Source: CAG-217 sp963605415
Lineage (GTDB): Bacteria; Bacillota; Clostridia; Oscillospirales; Acutalibacteraceae
NCBI GenBank assembly: GCA_963605415.1
Contig: CAVCUL010000004.1
Coordinates: forward strand, 62,001-126,000
Direction of reading: 5' to 3'
DNA length: 64,000 nucleotides
Position 1 is the first letter of the stretch, and each line of letters begins with the position of its first letter. Position numbers and translations under genes: made by a program. The notes beneath the pieces are model-generated. The model did no database searches, had not been told where the DNA came from, and saw only the letters and a program-made list of their open reading frames with translations. Shown piece after piece: positions 1-7,992 of this stretch.

Positions 1-826
1 AAGTGAACATAGAGGAGTCGAACCGATCCATCACTCCGCCGTGACCGGGAAAGATCTTGCCAAAGTCCTTTACGCCGAAATTGCGCTTGAGGACAGAAGC
101 GGACAGGTCGCCCATCATACCCAGGAACGATACCGGCAGGCACGCAGCCAGCAGCACCGTCACGGCGAATTCGTCCATCTTAAAGTCCGCCAGGCGGTTA
201 TACAGGATCATGGCTGCCGCGTTCAAGATCAGAGAGAAAATCAAGCCGCCGATAGCGCCCTCCACCGTTTTCTTCGGTGAAATATTGGGGCTCATCTTGT
301 GCTTGCCAAAGGCCATACCTGCCAACTGGGCACCACTGTCCGTAGCCAGGGCGCAGATCAGGCCGTAAAAGATCAGATAAATACCAAACTGCTCGATTTG
401 GAACATATCCCGCAGCCGGATAAAAATAGAAAAGCCAAAGGGCACCAGCGCCCCGGCAAAGACGGACACCGCCACATCTTCAAAGGTGGTATAGGCGTAG
501 CCCTTGAGCATAGCCAGCAGCAGCACCAGCACCAGCGCGATCAGGTACACCACACCGGGCACCGCGCCGATCACCTTGCCCCACACGGCCTCGCTGACCC
601 AGGGGGTCAACGCCTTGGCAGAGGCAAAGAACGGCACACAGGCTGCATAGCCGGTGGCCACTACACGGATAAAGGTATTCTCCACCTTGGCGCAGCGCAT
701 GATCTCATTGGCAGCCACAGCCGCCAGGAACGCGATCACAAGCACCAGCACCGGGGTATTGATCTGCCACACCACCACAGCCAGTAGCGCCAACAGCACC
801 ACGGCGGTAATCACTCTCTGTTTCAT
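1..826 (-). CDS. cdsA: Phosphatidate cytidylyltransferase, C-terminal end cut by window edge
   Basis: Makes CDP-diacylglycerol from phosphatidic acid and CTP, the entry point to membrane phospholipids. About 275 residues are visible, with several hydrophobic membrane-spanning stretches. Near the end lies the family signature: an SVLKR segment, then KDFGKIFPGHGGVMDRFDS. Because that signature sits close to the C-terminus in this family, only a few to some tens of residues should be missing beyond base 1. The ATG at 826 lies 12 bp after uppS and is preceded by AGGAG, so it is probably co-transcribed with uppS. Position after uppS matches the common order frr-uppS-cdsA. Confidence 0.93.
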   Translation of the reverse strand, partial: MKQRVITAVVLLALLAVVVWQINTPVLVLVIAFLAAVAANEIMRCAKVENTFIRVVATGYAACVPFFASAKALTPWVSEAVWGKVIGAVPGVVYLIALVLVLLLAMLKGYAYTTFEDVAVSVFAGALVPFGFSIFIRLRDMFQIEQFGIYLIFYGLICALATDSGAQLAGMAFGKHKMSPNISPKKTVEGAIGGLIFSLILNAAAMILYNRLADFKMDEFAVTVLLAACLPVSFLGMMGDLSASVLKRNFGVKDFGKIFPGHGGVMDRFDSSMFT

Positions 827-838
827 CTTTTTCTCCTC

Positions 839-1570
839 TTATCGTCCGCCGAAACGACGGTTTCTATTCTCGTAGGCATGGAGTGCTTCTGCCAGATCCC
901 GCTCCGTAAAGTCCGGCCACAGCACATCGCTGTACCAAAACTCGCTGTACGCCGCCTGCCACAGCAGAAAGTTGGACAACCTCTGCTCGCCACTGGGGCG
1001 AATGATCAGATCGCAGTCCGGCACCGTATACACATTGGCGGATATATCGTCCATGGTGATCTCCCGCTTGCCGCTTTGCAGCGCCCGGTTCACCGCCTGC
1101 ACGATCTCCTGCCGGCCACCGTAGTTAATGGCCACATACACCGTGGTGCCGGTATTGGCGGCGGTATCCCGCTCGCCCTGGTCCATCAGCTGCAACAGTT
1201 CCTCGCTGATCCCCTCTCTGGAACCGATAAACTTCAAGCGAATGTTACCCGCCTGGCTAATGTCCGCCTGGGCCTCCAGCAAATAGTCCTTAAACAGCCG
1301 CATCAAAGCGTCCACTTCTTCCGGCGACCGCTTCCAGTTCTCGGTAGAGAAAGCGTAAAAGGTCACATACGGAATACCGATACGACCGCAGGCCTTGGAA
1401 ATGGTGCGAAACACCTCGGCTCCCGCCTTATGTCCGGCAGAACGGGGCAGGCCCCGCTTTTTGGCCCAGCGGCCGTTGCCGTCCATAATAATGCCTACAT
1501 GGCCCGGCAGCATGGCAAAATCCGTGCTTTCCTGCTGCGGTGCAGCACTTTTTTTGTTAAACAGCGACAT
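839..1570 (-). CDS. uppS: Isoprenyl transferase (undecaprenyl diphosphate synthase)
   Basis: Cis-prenyltransferase that condenses isopentenyl diphosphate units to make the C55 lipid carrier for peptidoglycan and other wall polymers. The protein is about 243 residues. The catalytic loop IIMDGNGRWA (Asp near residue 30), the FYAFSTENWKR segment and the C-terminal IRPSGEQRLSNFLLWQ block are all present. I chose the ATG at 1570 over an upstream in-frame ATG at 1594 because GGGGAGG sits six bases before it. It lies between frr and cdsA on the same strand, as in most Firmicutes. Confidence 0.95.
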   Translation of the reverse strand: MSLFNKKSAAPQQESTDFAMLPGHVGIIMDGNGRWAKKRGLPRSAGHKAGAEVFRTISKACGRIGIPYVTFYAFSTENWKRSPEEVDALMRLFKDYLLEAQADISQAGNIRLKFIGSREGISEELLQLMDQGERDTAANTGTTVYVAINYGGRQEIVQAVNRALQSGKREITMDDISANVYTVPDCDLIIRPSGEQRLSNFLLWQAAYSEFWYSDVLWPDFTERDLAEALHAYENRNRRFGGR

Positions 1571-1704
1571 AAGCGACCTCCCCGTAAAACGCATAGACGG
1601 GCGAGTGCCCAGCCGCCGCCCACAACCAATTGTTGCGCACAGCCGCCGGCAACCGCCCTCGTTCGTAAGAAAACAGGGCGTCCCCCATTTCCTTTTGCTA
1701 TAGG

Positions 1705-2265
1705 TTAGATAGACAGCACTTCCTGCTCTTTCTTCTTGGCAGCAGCCTCTGCCTGCTTTACATAATCATCGGTAATCTTCTGCAGCTGTTCTTCGCCGTC
1801 CCGCAGATCGTCCTCGGTAATGTCATTGTTTTTCTTCATCTTTTTCAGTTCATCCATAAAATCGCGACGCACATTGCGAATGGCCACCTTGGCCTCCTCG
1901 CCACGCTTGGAGATGTCTTTGGTCAGCTCCCGGCGGTGCTCCTCTGTCAACTGAGGGAACGCCAGACGAATAACCTTGCCGTCATTCTGCGGGTTAATAC
2001 CGATATCAGAAGTGTTGATGGCCTTTTCAATCTCCTTGAGCGTAGAGGCATCCCAGGGCTGGATCACCAGCATTCTGGCCTCCGGCACGCTGATGGCAGC
2101 CATTTGGTTAATGGGGGTTGGCACGCCGTAATAATCCACCATCACCTTATCCAGTACGGCAGGATTGGCACGACCGGCACGCACGGCGGAATAATCCCGC
2201 TCCAGGGAGGTCATGCACTTTTCCATCTTATTTTTCGCATTGGTATAGAGTTCGTTTAATTCCAT
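1705..2265 (-). CDS. frr: Ribosome recycling factor
   Basis: Cytoplasmic factor that, with EF-G, splits the post-termination ribosome. The 186-residue length is normal for the family. Recognisable blocks are the N-terminal helix with SLERDYSAVRAGRANPAVLD, the VMVDYYGVPTPINQMA segment, and a charged helical C-terminus. The ATG follows GAGGT and starts 6 bp after the pyrH stop, so pyrH and frr are one transcription unit. About 130 bp without a gene separate it from uppS; I see only a short GGGC/GCCC stem there and no convincing terminator. Confidence 0.97.
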   Translation of the reverse strand: MELNELYTNAKNKMEKCMTSLERDYSAVRAGRANPAVLDKVMVDYYGVPTPINQMAAISVPEARMLVIQPWDASTLKEIEKAINTSDIGINPQNDGKVIRLAFPQLTEEHRRELTKDISKRGEEAKVAIRNVRRDFMDELKKMKKNNDITEDDLRDGEEQLQKITDDYVKQAEAAAKKKEQEVLSI

Positions 2266-2271
2266 TTTTCT

Positions 2272-2988
2272 TTACCTCTCTTCGTTAGATACAAGCGTGC
2301 CGATCTTTTCGCCGGAAACCGCACGCACCACATTCTCCGGATCATCCAGATTGAAGACCAAAATAGACATATCGTTATCCTTACACAGGCTAAAAGCCGT
2401 AGAGTCCATCACCTTCAGATCCTGGTTAATAACTTCCTTAAAGGTCACCTGATCGTACTTGACCGCGTCTGCAAACTTATTCGGATCCTTGTCGTACACA
2501 CCGTCCACATTGGTGCCCTTGAGCAGTACATCTGCATTGATCTCTACCGCCCGCAACGCCGCTGCTGTGTCTGTTGAGAAGAACGGAGAGCCGGTGCCAC
2601 AGCCAAAGATCACAATCCGCCCCTTTTCAAAGTGACGAATGGCACGGTTGCGAATATAAGGCTCTGCGATCTGGCGCATTTCAATCGCCGTCTGCACCCG
2701 CACATTGGCCCCCAGTTGCTCCAGTGCGTCGCACAGAGCCAGTGCGTTCATTGCTGTTGCCAACATACCGATATGGTCCGCACGGGTGCGGTCCATGTGC
2801 TCGCTGGAGCGACCGCGCCAAAAGTTGCCGCCGCCGACCACAATACCTACCTCTACGCCCAGGTCGGCCACTTTCTTTACCGCCGTGCAAATTTTGACCA
2901 CCGTAGCATTGTCGATCCCGGTGCCTTTTTCGCCGGCCAGCACTTCTCCGCTGAGCTTTAACAGAATTCGTTTATAGGCTGTTGCCAT
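2272..2988 (-). CDS. pyrH: UMP kinase
   Basis: Phosphorylates UMP to UDP; hexameric amino-acid-kinase fold. The protein is 238 residues from the ATG at 2988, preceded by GGAGGT at seven bases; an ATG at 3051 would add an unlikely 21-residue head. Visible motifs are the N-terminal KRILLKLSGE phosphate-binding strand, VGGGNFWRGR, and the TVDGVYDKDP-like segment (NVDGVYDKDPNK) typical of the family. It is followed by frr. In most relatives tsf directly precedes pyrH, but here a surface-protein gene separates them. Confidence 0.96.
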   Translation of the reverse strand: MATAYKRILLKLSGEVLAGEKGTGIDNATVVKICTAVKKVADLGVEVGIVVGGGNFWRGRSSEHMDRTRADHIGMLATAMNALALCDALEQLGANVRVQTAIEMRQIAEPYIRNRAIRHFEKGRIVIFGCGTGSPFFSTDTAAALRAVEINADVLLKGTNVDGVYDKDPNKFADAVKYDQVTFKEVINQDLKVMDSTAFSLCKDNDMSILVFNLDDPENVVRAVSGEKIGTLVSNEER

Positions 2989-3061
2989 ACTTTTTACCTC
3001 CACCTTTTGGCAGCTGTCTGAACAAAATAAATGTCCGCACACACCTGTCACTGTCCCCTAT

Positions 3062-3090
3062 ATCTTAATATATTTTTAGCATAAAGTAAA
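3062..3090 (-). promoter_or_regulatory. Putative sigma-A promoter for pyrH-frr-uppS-cdsA
   Basis: On the minus strand TTTACT (3085-3090) is separated by 17 bases from TAAGAT (3062-3067), about 75 bases before the pyrH ATG, in an AT-rich gap just after the terminator of the preceding gene. That arrangement makes a new promoter here logical. The match to consensus is only fair. Confidence 0.4.
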
Positions 3091-3117
3091 TAGAATTTCT
3101 GAATTTTAGAAAAAACA

Positions 3118-3154
3118 GACAAAAAAACAAACGGAATGGCAAAAGCCATTCCGT
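3118..3154 (-). terminator. Intrinsic terminator after the BspA/dockerin gene
   Basis: A perfect 10-bp stem (3131-3140 with 3145-3154) with a four-base loop is followed on the minus strand by TTTGTTTTTTT. It sits just past the stop of the surface-protein gene and would isolate pyrH from it. Confidence 0.85.
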
Positions 3155-3174
3155 CTACAAAGATCAAACATCTG

Positions 3175-5031
3175 TCACGCGGTTTCTGAAGCGTCCGGGT
3201 CCGTAGTCTCCGTCTGGGTAATGCCAATGCCTGCAAGCATTCGCTGGATCAGCACATAATCCCGCAAATTCACATAGCCGTCATTGTTCACATCATAGTA
3301 ATACCCCAGCAACTTATCCGCCGTACGACCCATATTGTCAAAGAAATAACCGTCCACATTGGCCAGGGTATTGGTACGGGTAGCCGTGCAGCGGGAGCAT
3401 TTATAGCTGCAATTGGTGCCGTCACAGCTAACAAAGCAAAAATCATGTCCGTACATCGGCACTACGTTGGTGCGGGTGGTCTTACAATACCGGCAGGTGT
3501 CCAGCGAGGATCCGGCTACCAGGCAACTGGCCTGGGTGATCTCCTTTGTATCATAGTAGCCCTCCACCCATTCCACATGGACCTGGGTGGTGTATGTGTC
3601 ATTGCACACGCTGCAAACATAGGTGTCAATTCGATGACCGGTAGCGTCTGTCTCACCCTCCGTGCACTGATAATCATGCCCGGCAGAAATGCTCTCTGCA
3701 ATTGTCTCTCCGCACACGGTGCAGACGCCGGTTTTTTGACCGTCTGTGGTGCAGGTAGCCGGAACCACAATCGTCCAGTCCCTCACCGTATGGCCGGGAG
3801 CAGGGGTGTTGATGTATTGCAGTGCGGTGCATTTGCTGTTTTTGGTAGGCTCTTCTACCGTGCAACGACGAATCACCCGCCCTGTGGTGGTGCAGCCGGA
3901 CTCTGTAATCACCGTGTCCGTATAGCAACCGTCTATCCACTCATAGTTGCCATCCTCATCTTTCACGTGCGTGGTGCGAATGGTATCTGTACTCTCATCG
4001 TTGCATTTTACACAACGGAGATATTCAAAAATATGGCCGTTTTTCTCAGATTGATCGTCAGTCTGAATCACCTGCAGATCATGACCGGTGGCAGCTATAT
4101 CCTCCGTGCGCAGGTATTTCAGGCACTTGGAGCAATACACATCCTGTTTGCCTTTTGCGGTACAGGTAGGCTCCTGTGTCACCACAGTATGGGTCTCCGC
4201 GTGGTCGCAATCACTGTCCGTTGCAGAAAAATGATAGCCTTTTTTCTCCGCATACGCCTGGGTGGTGGAGCCACCGGTGGCGTGGAAAGTCAGCTCGGTT
4301 TGGCAGTTGGCAAAGGGATCCAACGAGCCATAATCCAAATTCGGATTTTCTACATATACATCCAGCAAAAAACTGTTGTCGGAGAACGCAGTGGTACCCA
4401 CGGAAGTAATGGTCTCCGGCAAGGTGAGGGTCACAAAGCTGCAGCCTGCAAACGCAGAAATGCCGATTTTGGTGCACTTCTCCGGAAAATCCACGCTGCT
4501 GATTCCCGCCTTTCGGAAAGCAAAATCGCTGATTTCCGTTAAAGTATCCGGCAAGCGCAAGGTGGTGAAATTCGCGTCATTCTCAAATGCATTCATACCG
4601 ATCTTGGTGATTTTGGTATCCTGCAAATTGATCGCAGAAAGCGCCGTACACCCGGCGAAAGCATAGCGGTTAATTTCCGTAATGCTCGAGGGCAAAATCA
4701 CCGTTTGGACAGAGGTCATCTGGTAAAACAGGTAGTTACCCAGTACCGTCACGCCCTCGCTGATCACAACCCGCTTCACAGAGTCCTTATAGCTATACCA
4801 GGGGCAACGCTTCACAGCAGTGCCAATGTTAACGGTAGTGGCAGAATAATTGTTGGTGGCGCCGCTGCCGGTGAGCGTCAGCACCCCGGTACCGGTATCA
4901 ATACTGTACTTAATATTATCGCCGCAACTGCCGCTGGTGGCCGCCGTTGCCCCATAGGCAAAGGATGCGCCGCCGCCCAGCATGGTGCACAGCATGACGA
5001 TGCTTAAAATCGCAGATAGCCATTTCTTCAT
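3175..5031 (-). CDS. Secreted BspA-like leucine-rich repeat protein with CxxC repeats and a C-terminal dockerin-like motif
   Basis: Predicted surface or cellulosome-like protein of 618 residues from the ATG at 5031 (GGAGGA upstream). Residues 1 to about 28 form a signal peptide. From roughly 85 to 250 there are BspA-type repeats, for example VILPSSITEINRYAFAGCT and TLRLPDTLTEISDFAFRKAG. From about 290 to 560 come repeated units with a PTC...G...C..C...E.I...GH pattern, rich in paired cysteines. At 580-601 a single DVNNDGYVNLRDYVLIQRML segment matches one calcium-binding dockerin repeat; a second copy is not visible. Own promoter and terminator. It lies between tsf and pyrH, which is an unusual site. 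Ligand and partners are unknown. Confidence 0.85.
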   Translation of the reverse strand: MKKWLSAILSIVMLCTMLGGGASFAYGATAATSGSCGDNIKYSIDTGTGVLTLTGSGATNNYSATTVNIGTAVKRCPWYSYKDSVKRVVISEGVTVLGNYLFYQMTSVQTVILPSSITEINRYAFAGCTALSAINLQDTKITKIGMNAFENDANFTTLRLPDTLTEISDFAFRKAGISSVDFPEKCTKIGISAFAGCSFVTLTLPETITSVGTTAFSDNSFLLDVYVENPNLDYGSLDPFANCQTELTFHATGGSTTQAYAEKKGYHFSATDSDCDHAETHTVVTQEPTCTAKGKQDVYCSKCLKYLRTEDIAATGHDLQVIQTDDQSEKNGHIFEYLRCVKCNDESTDTIRTTHVKDEDGNYEWIDGCYTDTVITESGCTTTGRVIRRCTVEEPTKNSKCTALQYINTPAPGHTVRDWTIVVPATCTTDGQKTGVCTVCGETIAESISAGHDYQCTEGETDATGHRIDTYVCSVCNDTYTTQVHVEWVEGYYDTKEITQASCLVAGSSLDTCRYCKTTRTNVVPMYGHDFCFVSCDGTNCSYKCSRCTATRTNTLANVDGYFFDNMGRTADKLLGYYYDVNNDGYVNLRDYVLIQRMLAGIGITQTETTDPDASETA

Positions 5032-5095
5032 GCTCAGTCCTCCAAAGCGTAAATTGCCGCCGCCTGCACAAAGAAGTGCAAACAACCCTACATTT

Positions 5096-5124
5096 ATCAT
5101 ACCACAAAGCACCCACCTATGCAA
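5096..5124 (-). promoter_or_regulatory. Putative sigma-A promoter of the surface-protein gene
   Basis: TTGCAT (5119-5124), a 17-base spacer and TATGAT (5096-5101) on the minus strand, about 65 bases before the chosen ATG. Good consensus match and consistent with independent transcription between two terminators. Confidence 0.65.
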
Positions 5125-5191
5125 GACAGAGGTAGAATTTAGACACAAGTTGTTAACCATGTTTTTTGAATTGAGCAGCACTTTCAGGATG

Positions 5192-5222
5192 AAAAAAAGA
5201 GCATCTCTTTCGAGATGCTCTT
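5192..5222 (-). terminator. Intrinsic terminator after tsf
   Basis: An 11-bp perfect stem (5197-5207 with 5212-5222) with a four-base loop runs into seven uridines on the minus strand. It begins ten bases after the tsf stop codon and ends the rpsB-tsf transcript. Confidence 0.88.
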
Positions 5223-5232
5223 GAAATTCCGA

Positions 5233-6168
5233 TTAGCCGTTGATCTGCTTTGCGATCTCCTCAGCGAAGTTCTCCTCGCGCTTTTCCAGGCCCTCGCCCT
5301 TCATCATACGCACGAAACCGGTGCACTTGATCTCCGTGCCCAGCGCCTTAGCCACATTGTTGATGTAGGTCTGTACATTCTCGTGGTTCTCGGCCTTTAC
5401 GAACTCCTGGTCTACCAGGCAGTTCTCCTTGTAGAACTTGCCCAGCTTACCGGCAGCGATCTTCTCCAGCACCTGCTCCGGCTTGTTAGCCATCTTGGGA
5501 TCCTCTTTCAACTGTGCGGAAAGAATGCCCTTCTCGTGCTCGATCACCTCGGCGGGAACGGACGCCTCGTCCAGATAAGAGGGGCTCATAGCGGCGATCT
5601 GCATAGCCACATCCTTGCCCATTACCTTGAACTCGTCGGTAGCGGCCTTGCTCTCGTCCGCCACATCAAAGCCAACCATAACGCCTACGGAACCGCCGGC
5701 GTGAATGTAGGTAGCCACAACGCCGTCCATCACCTCAAAGCGACGGATCTTCATATTCTCACCGATGGCCAGGATCAGATCGTTCAGCGTCTCGGTCACG
5801 GTGCGGTCGGTGCCGTCATAAGCGGTAGCGCACAGCGCCTCCACATCAGCGGGAGCGGTAGCGATAATGGTGCGCGCCACGCCCTTAACAAAGTCCATGA
5901 ACTTGTCGTTCTTGGCAACAAAGTCGGTCTCAGAGTTGACCTCAACGGTGACAGCCTTCTTGGCAGCCTCGTCATAATAAGTGTACACAACGCCCTCGGC
6001 AGCGATACGGGCGGACTTCTTCTCGGCAGCAGCCAGACCACGCTCACGCAGGAAGTCGATTGCCTTGTCCATGTCGCCGTCTGCTTCGGTCAATGCCTTT
6101 TTGCATTCCATCATACCAACGCCGGTCTTTTCACGCAGCGCCTTAACATCCATAGCGGTAAATGCCAT
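5233..6168 (-). CDS. tsf: Translation elongation factor Ts
   Basis: Guanine nucleotide exchange factor for EF-Tu. The 311-residue protein has the N-terminal UBA-like segment with LREKTGVGMMECKKAL, the EF-Tu-contacting block ETDFVAKNDKF, and a later GDVA-like region (GKDVAMQIAAMSP). GGAGGA precedes the ATG. It follows rpsB by 43 bp and the two form a classic bicistronic operon ending at the hairpin just downstream. Confidence 0.97.
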   Translation of the reverse strand: MAFTAMDVKALREKTGVGMMECKKALTEADGDMDKAIDFLRERGLAAAEKKSARIAAEGVVYTYYDEAAKKAVTVEVNSETDFVAKNDKFMDFVKGVARTIIATAPADVEALCATAYDGTDRTVTETLNDLILAIGENMKIRRFEVMDGVVATYIHAGGSVGVMVGFDVADESKAATDEFKVMGKDVAMQIAAMSPSYLDEASVPAEVIEHEKGILSAQLKEDPKMANKPEQVLEKIAAGKLGKFYKENCLVDQEFVKAENHENVQTYINNVAKALGTEIKCTGFVRMMKGEGLEKREENFAEEIAKQING

Positions 6169-6211
6169 TGTGTGTTCCTCCTTGAATTCAGTCTAAAATC
6201 TATCGGCAGAA

Positions 6212-6994
6212 TTACTCTGCTTTGTCAGCCTTGTCAGCTTTCTTTGCGGGCTTCTTTGCCGGCTTCTTCTCAGCAGCGGGAGCCTCGGCAGCCTCGTCGG
6301 CAGCGTCCTTGCCGTCACGGCCCTCGATCACAGCGTTAGCCATTGCACCGGCGATCAGCTTAACCGCACGGATAGCGTCGTCGTTGCCGGGGATCACATA
6401 GTCGATCTCGTCAGGATCGCAGTTGGTATCTACGATAGCCACGATGGGCAGACCCAGCTTGATAGCCTCAGATACAGCGATGCGCTCCTTGCGGGGGTCA
6501 ACGATGAACATAGCCTGCGGGATCTTCTTCATCTCGGTGATACCGCCCAGGTACTTCTCCAGCTTTTCGATCTCCAACTCCAGGCCGGCTACTTCCTTCT
6601 TGGGCAGCATATCAAAGGTGCCGTCCTCAGCCATAGCCTTCAGCTGTGCCAGACGAGCCACACGGCCGCGAATGGTCTTAAAGTTGGTGAGCATACCGCC
6701 CAGCCAGCGTGCGTTTACATAAGGCATACCGCAGCGCTCAGCCTCTTCCTTAATGGACTCCTGGGCCTGCTTCTTGGTGCCAACGAAGATGATCTCGCCG
6801 CCATCGGCAGCCACATCGTGAACGAACTTGTAAGCCTCGTCCAGCTTCTTCACGGTCTTCTGCAAGTCGATAATGTAGATACCGTTACGCTCGGTGAAGA
6901 TATACTCCGCCATTTTGGGGTTCCATCTTCTGGTCTGGTGACCGAAGTGCACGCCTGCTTCCAGCAGCTGCTTCATAGAAACTACATTTGCCAT
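6212..6994 (-). CDS. rpsB: 30S ribosomal protein S2
   Basis: Structural protein of the small ribosomal subunit. The 260 residues contain the S2 signatures near the N-terminus (LEAGVHFGHQTRRWNPKM) and in the middle (WLGGMLTNFKTIR, then FIVDPRKERIAVSEA). The C-terminus is an alanine/lysine-rich tail with PAKK repeats, common in clostridial S2. AAAGGAGG precedes the ATG. A structured leader of about 140 nt lies upstream, see separate entry. Confidence 0.97.
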   Translation of the reverse strand: MANVVSMKQLLEAGVHFGHQTRRWNPKMAEYIFTERNGIYIIDLQKTVKKLDEAYKFVHDVAADGGEIIFVGTKKQAQESIKEEAERCGMPYVNARWLGGMLTNFKTIRGRVARLAQLKAMAEDGTFDMLPKKEVAGLELEIEKLEKYLGGITEMKKIPQAMFIVDPRKERIAVSEAIKLGLPIVAIVDTNCDPDEIDYVIPGNDDAIRAVKLIAGAMANAVIEGRDGKDAADEAAEAPAAEKKPAKKPAKKADKADKAE

Positions 6995-7134
6995 AATTTA
7001 AGTTCCTCCTTTAGGTTGATCCTCCACCATGCGGCATGGCAACGCCCCGTACATAGCACCAGGGGCAGACCGCAACGGTGTGCGTATTCCGTGCATTGCA
7101 TATATTTATAAATTTATATATACCACACGAATGC
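6995..7134 (-). promoter_or_regulatory. Candidate structured 5' leader of rpsB-tsf
   Basis: Between the putative promoter and the rpsB ATG the minus-strand transcript has several pairable segments: an AT-rich palindrome around 7100-7125, a GCCCC/GGGGC stem around 7040-7065, and a CCATG-CCG-CATGG hairpin around 7027-7039 next to a second purine-rich tract. Ribosomal protein operons are often autoregulated through such leaders. No known class is recognised, so this is inference. Confidence 0.3.
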
Positions 7135-7140
7135 CGTAAT

Positions 7141-7169
7141 ATAATAGCACGCCCGGTGCAAAAAAGCAA
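7141..7169 (-). promoter_or_regulatory. Putative sigma-A promoter of rpsB-tsf
   Basis: TTGCTT (7164-7169), 17-base spacer, TATTAT (7141-7146) on the minus strand, placing the start of transcription near 7134, about 140 bases before rpsB. Confidence 0.55.
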
Positions 7170-7199
7170 GAAAAATTTTCAATTTTTCTGCCATTTGCC

Positions 7200-7247
7200 G
7201 GGCAAAATCAAAAATGCCGCACCTGCCCCGGGGCAAATGCGGTATTT
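7200..7247 (-). terminator. Intrinsic terminator after gatD
   Basis: A long GC-rich hairpin (about 7212-7229 with 7230-7247, containing G-U pairs) is followed on the minus strand by TTTTTGATTTTG. It begins a few bases past the gatD stop. Confidence 0.7.
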
Positions 7248-7251
7248 CTGC

Positions 7252-7992
7252 TTATTTTTTGTGCTTTTTGCCGCTTTGCTGGTGGATATACAGCCGCTCC
7301 ACCTGGTCGCGGGCAAAGTCCTCGGCGCTGTCGTCCAGCGGGGTCAGGGTAAAGCCCGGGTCCCGGCGGCGCATGGCCGTCTCAATGAGCTTGTCTGCCA
7401 AAGCCGGGTTCTTGGGCAGCACCGGGCCGTGGGAATAGGTGCAGAATGTGTTTTTATAGTGCACGCCCTCGGTGCCGTCCTGGCCGTTGTTGCCGTAGCC
7501 GGACACCATTTTGCCCAGGGGCGCCACGCCCTTGCCCAGGTAGGTGCGCCCGGAGTGGTTCTCAAACCCGATCACCCGGCCGAATTCCGTATCAAAGGCA
7601 TAATTGCCGATAAGCCGCTCTTTTTCACCAACGGTGTAAAAATCCACCGCGCCGATATAATCCAGCCGCTCGCCGGTATAAGTCTGGTAATACTTGCCCA
7701 GCATTTGGTAGCCGCCGCAAATGGCCAGTACCACGGTGCCGTTCGCCACCGCCCGGCGGATCTCCTCGTCCTTGCCCCGGTGCAGGTCCTCCAGCAGCAC
7801 CTCCTGCTCAAAGTCCTGGCCACCGCCGATAAACAGCAGATCGTACCTGGTATGGTCAAAGGGGTCGCCGACGGAAATCTCGTCTACCGTCACCTGGATC
7901 CCCCGCTGCCGACAGCGATATTGCAGGCACATAATATTGCCTCGATCGCCATACAGGTTCAGCAGGTCTGGGTACAAATGCGCAATTCTCAT
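7252..7992 (-). CDS. gatD: Lipid II isoglutaminyl synthase, glutaminase subunit GatD
   Basis: Class I glutamine amidotransferase that supplies ammonia to MurT for amidation of D-Glu in lipid II. Visible motifs are HLYPDLLNLYGDRGNI at the N-terminus, the nucleophile elbow LAICGGYQMLG with the catalytic Cys, and a C-terminal YSHGPVLPKNPALAD with the conserved His. The ATG at 7992 overlaps the murT stop by 4 bp (ATGA), which favours translational coupling. A TTG at 7998 is an alternative start and would add two residues; spacing to the AAGGAGG fits either. Confidence 0.93.
   Translation of the reverse strand: MRIAHLYPDLLNLYGDRGNIMCLQYRCRQRGIQVTVDEISVGDPFDHTRYDLLFIGGGQDFEQEVLLEDLHRGKDEEIRRAVANGTVVLAICGGYQMLGKYYQTYTGERLDYIGAVDFYTVGEKERLIGNYAFDTEFGRVIGFENHSGRTYLGKGVAPLGKMVSGYGNNGQDGTEGVHYKNTFCTYSHGPVLPKNPALADKLIETAMRRRDPGFTLTPLDDSAEDFARDQVERLYIHQQSGKKHKK

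Noticed and set aside
1571..1704. Terminator or small RNA between frr and uppS
   Set aside because: Only a 4-bp GGGC/GCCC stem and an imperfect palindrome are present, and no U-run follows; treated as plain spacer.
878..1708. Long open frame opposite uppS (276 codons)
   Set aside because: It is antisense to a clear uppS gene, has low-complexity His/Arg/Gln-rich composition and no recognisable motif; a shadow of the real gene.
3048..3236. 62-codon minus-strand frame between pyrH and the surface gene
   Set aside because: It overlaps the terminator hairpin and the 3' end of the surface-protein gene out of frame, with no ribosome site.
3445..4542. 365-codon open frame opposite the BspA/dockerin gene
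   Set aside because: Antisense to a gene with signal peptide, repeats, promoter and terminator; no ribosome site and no known domain.
5215..6339. 374-codon open frame opposite tsf
   Set aside because: Leu/His-rich product of the antisense frame of EF-Ts; begins inside the tsf terminator.
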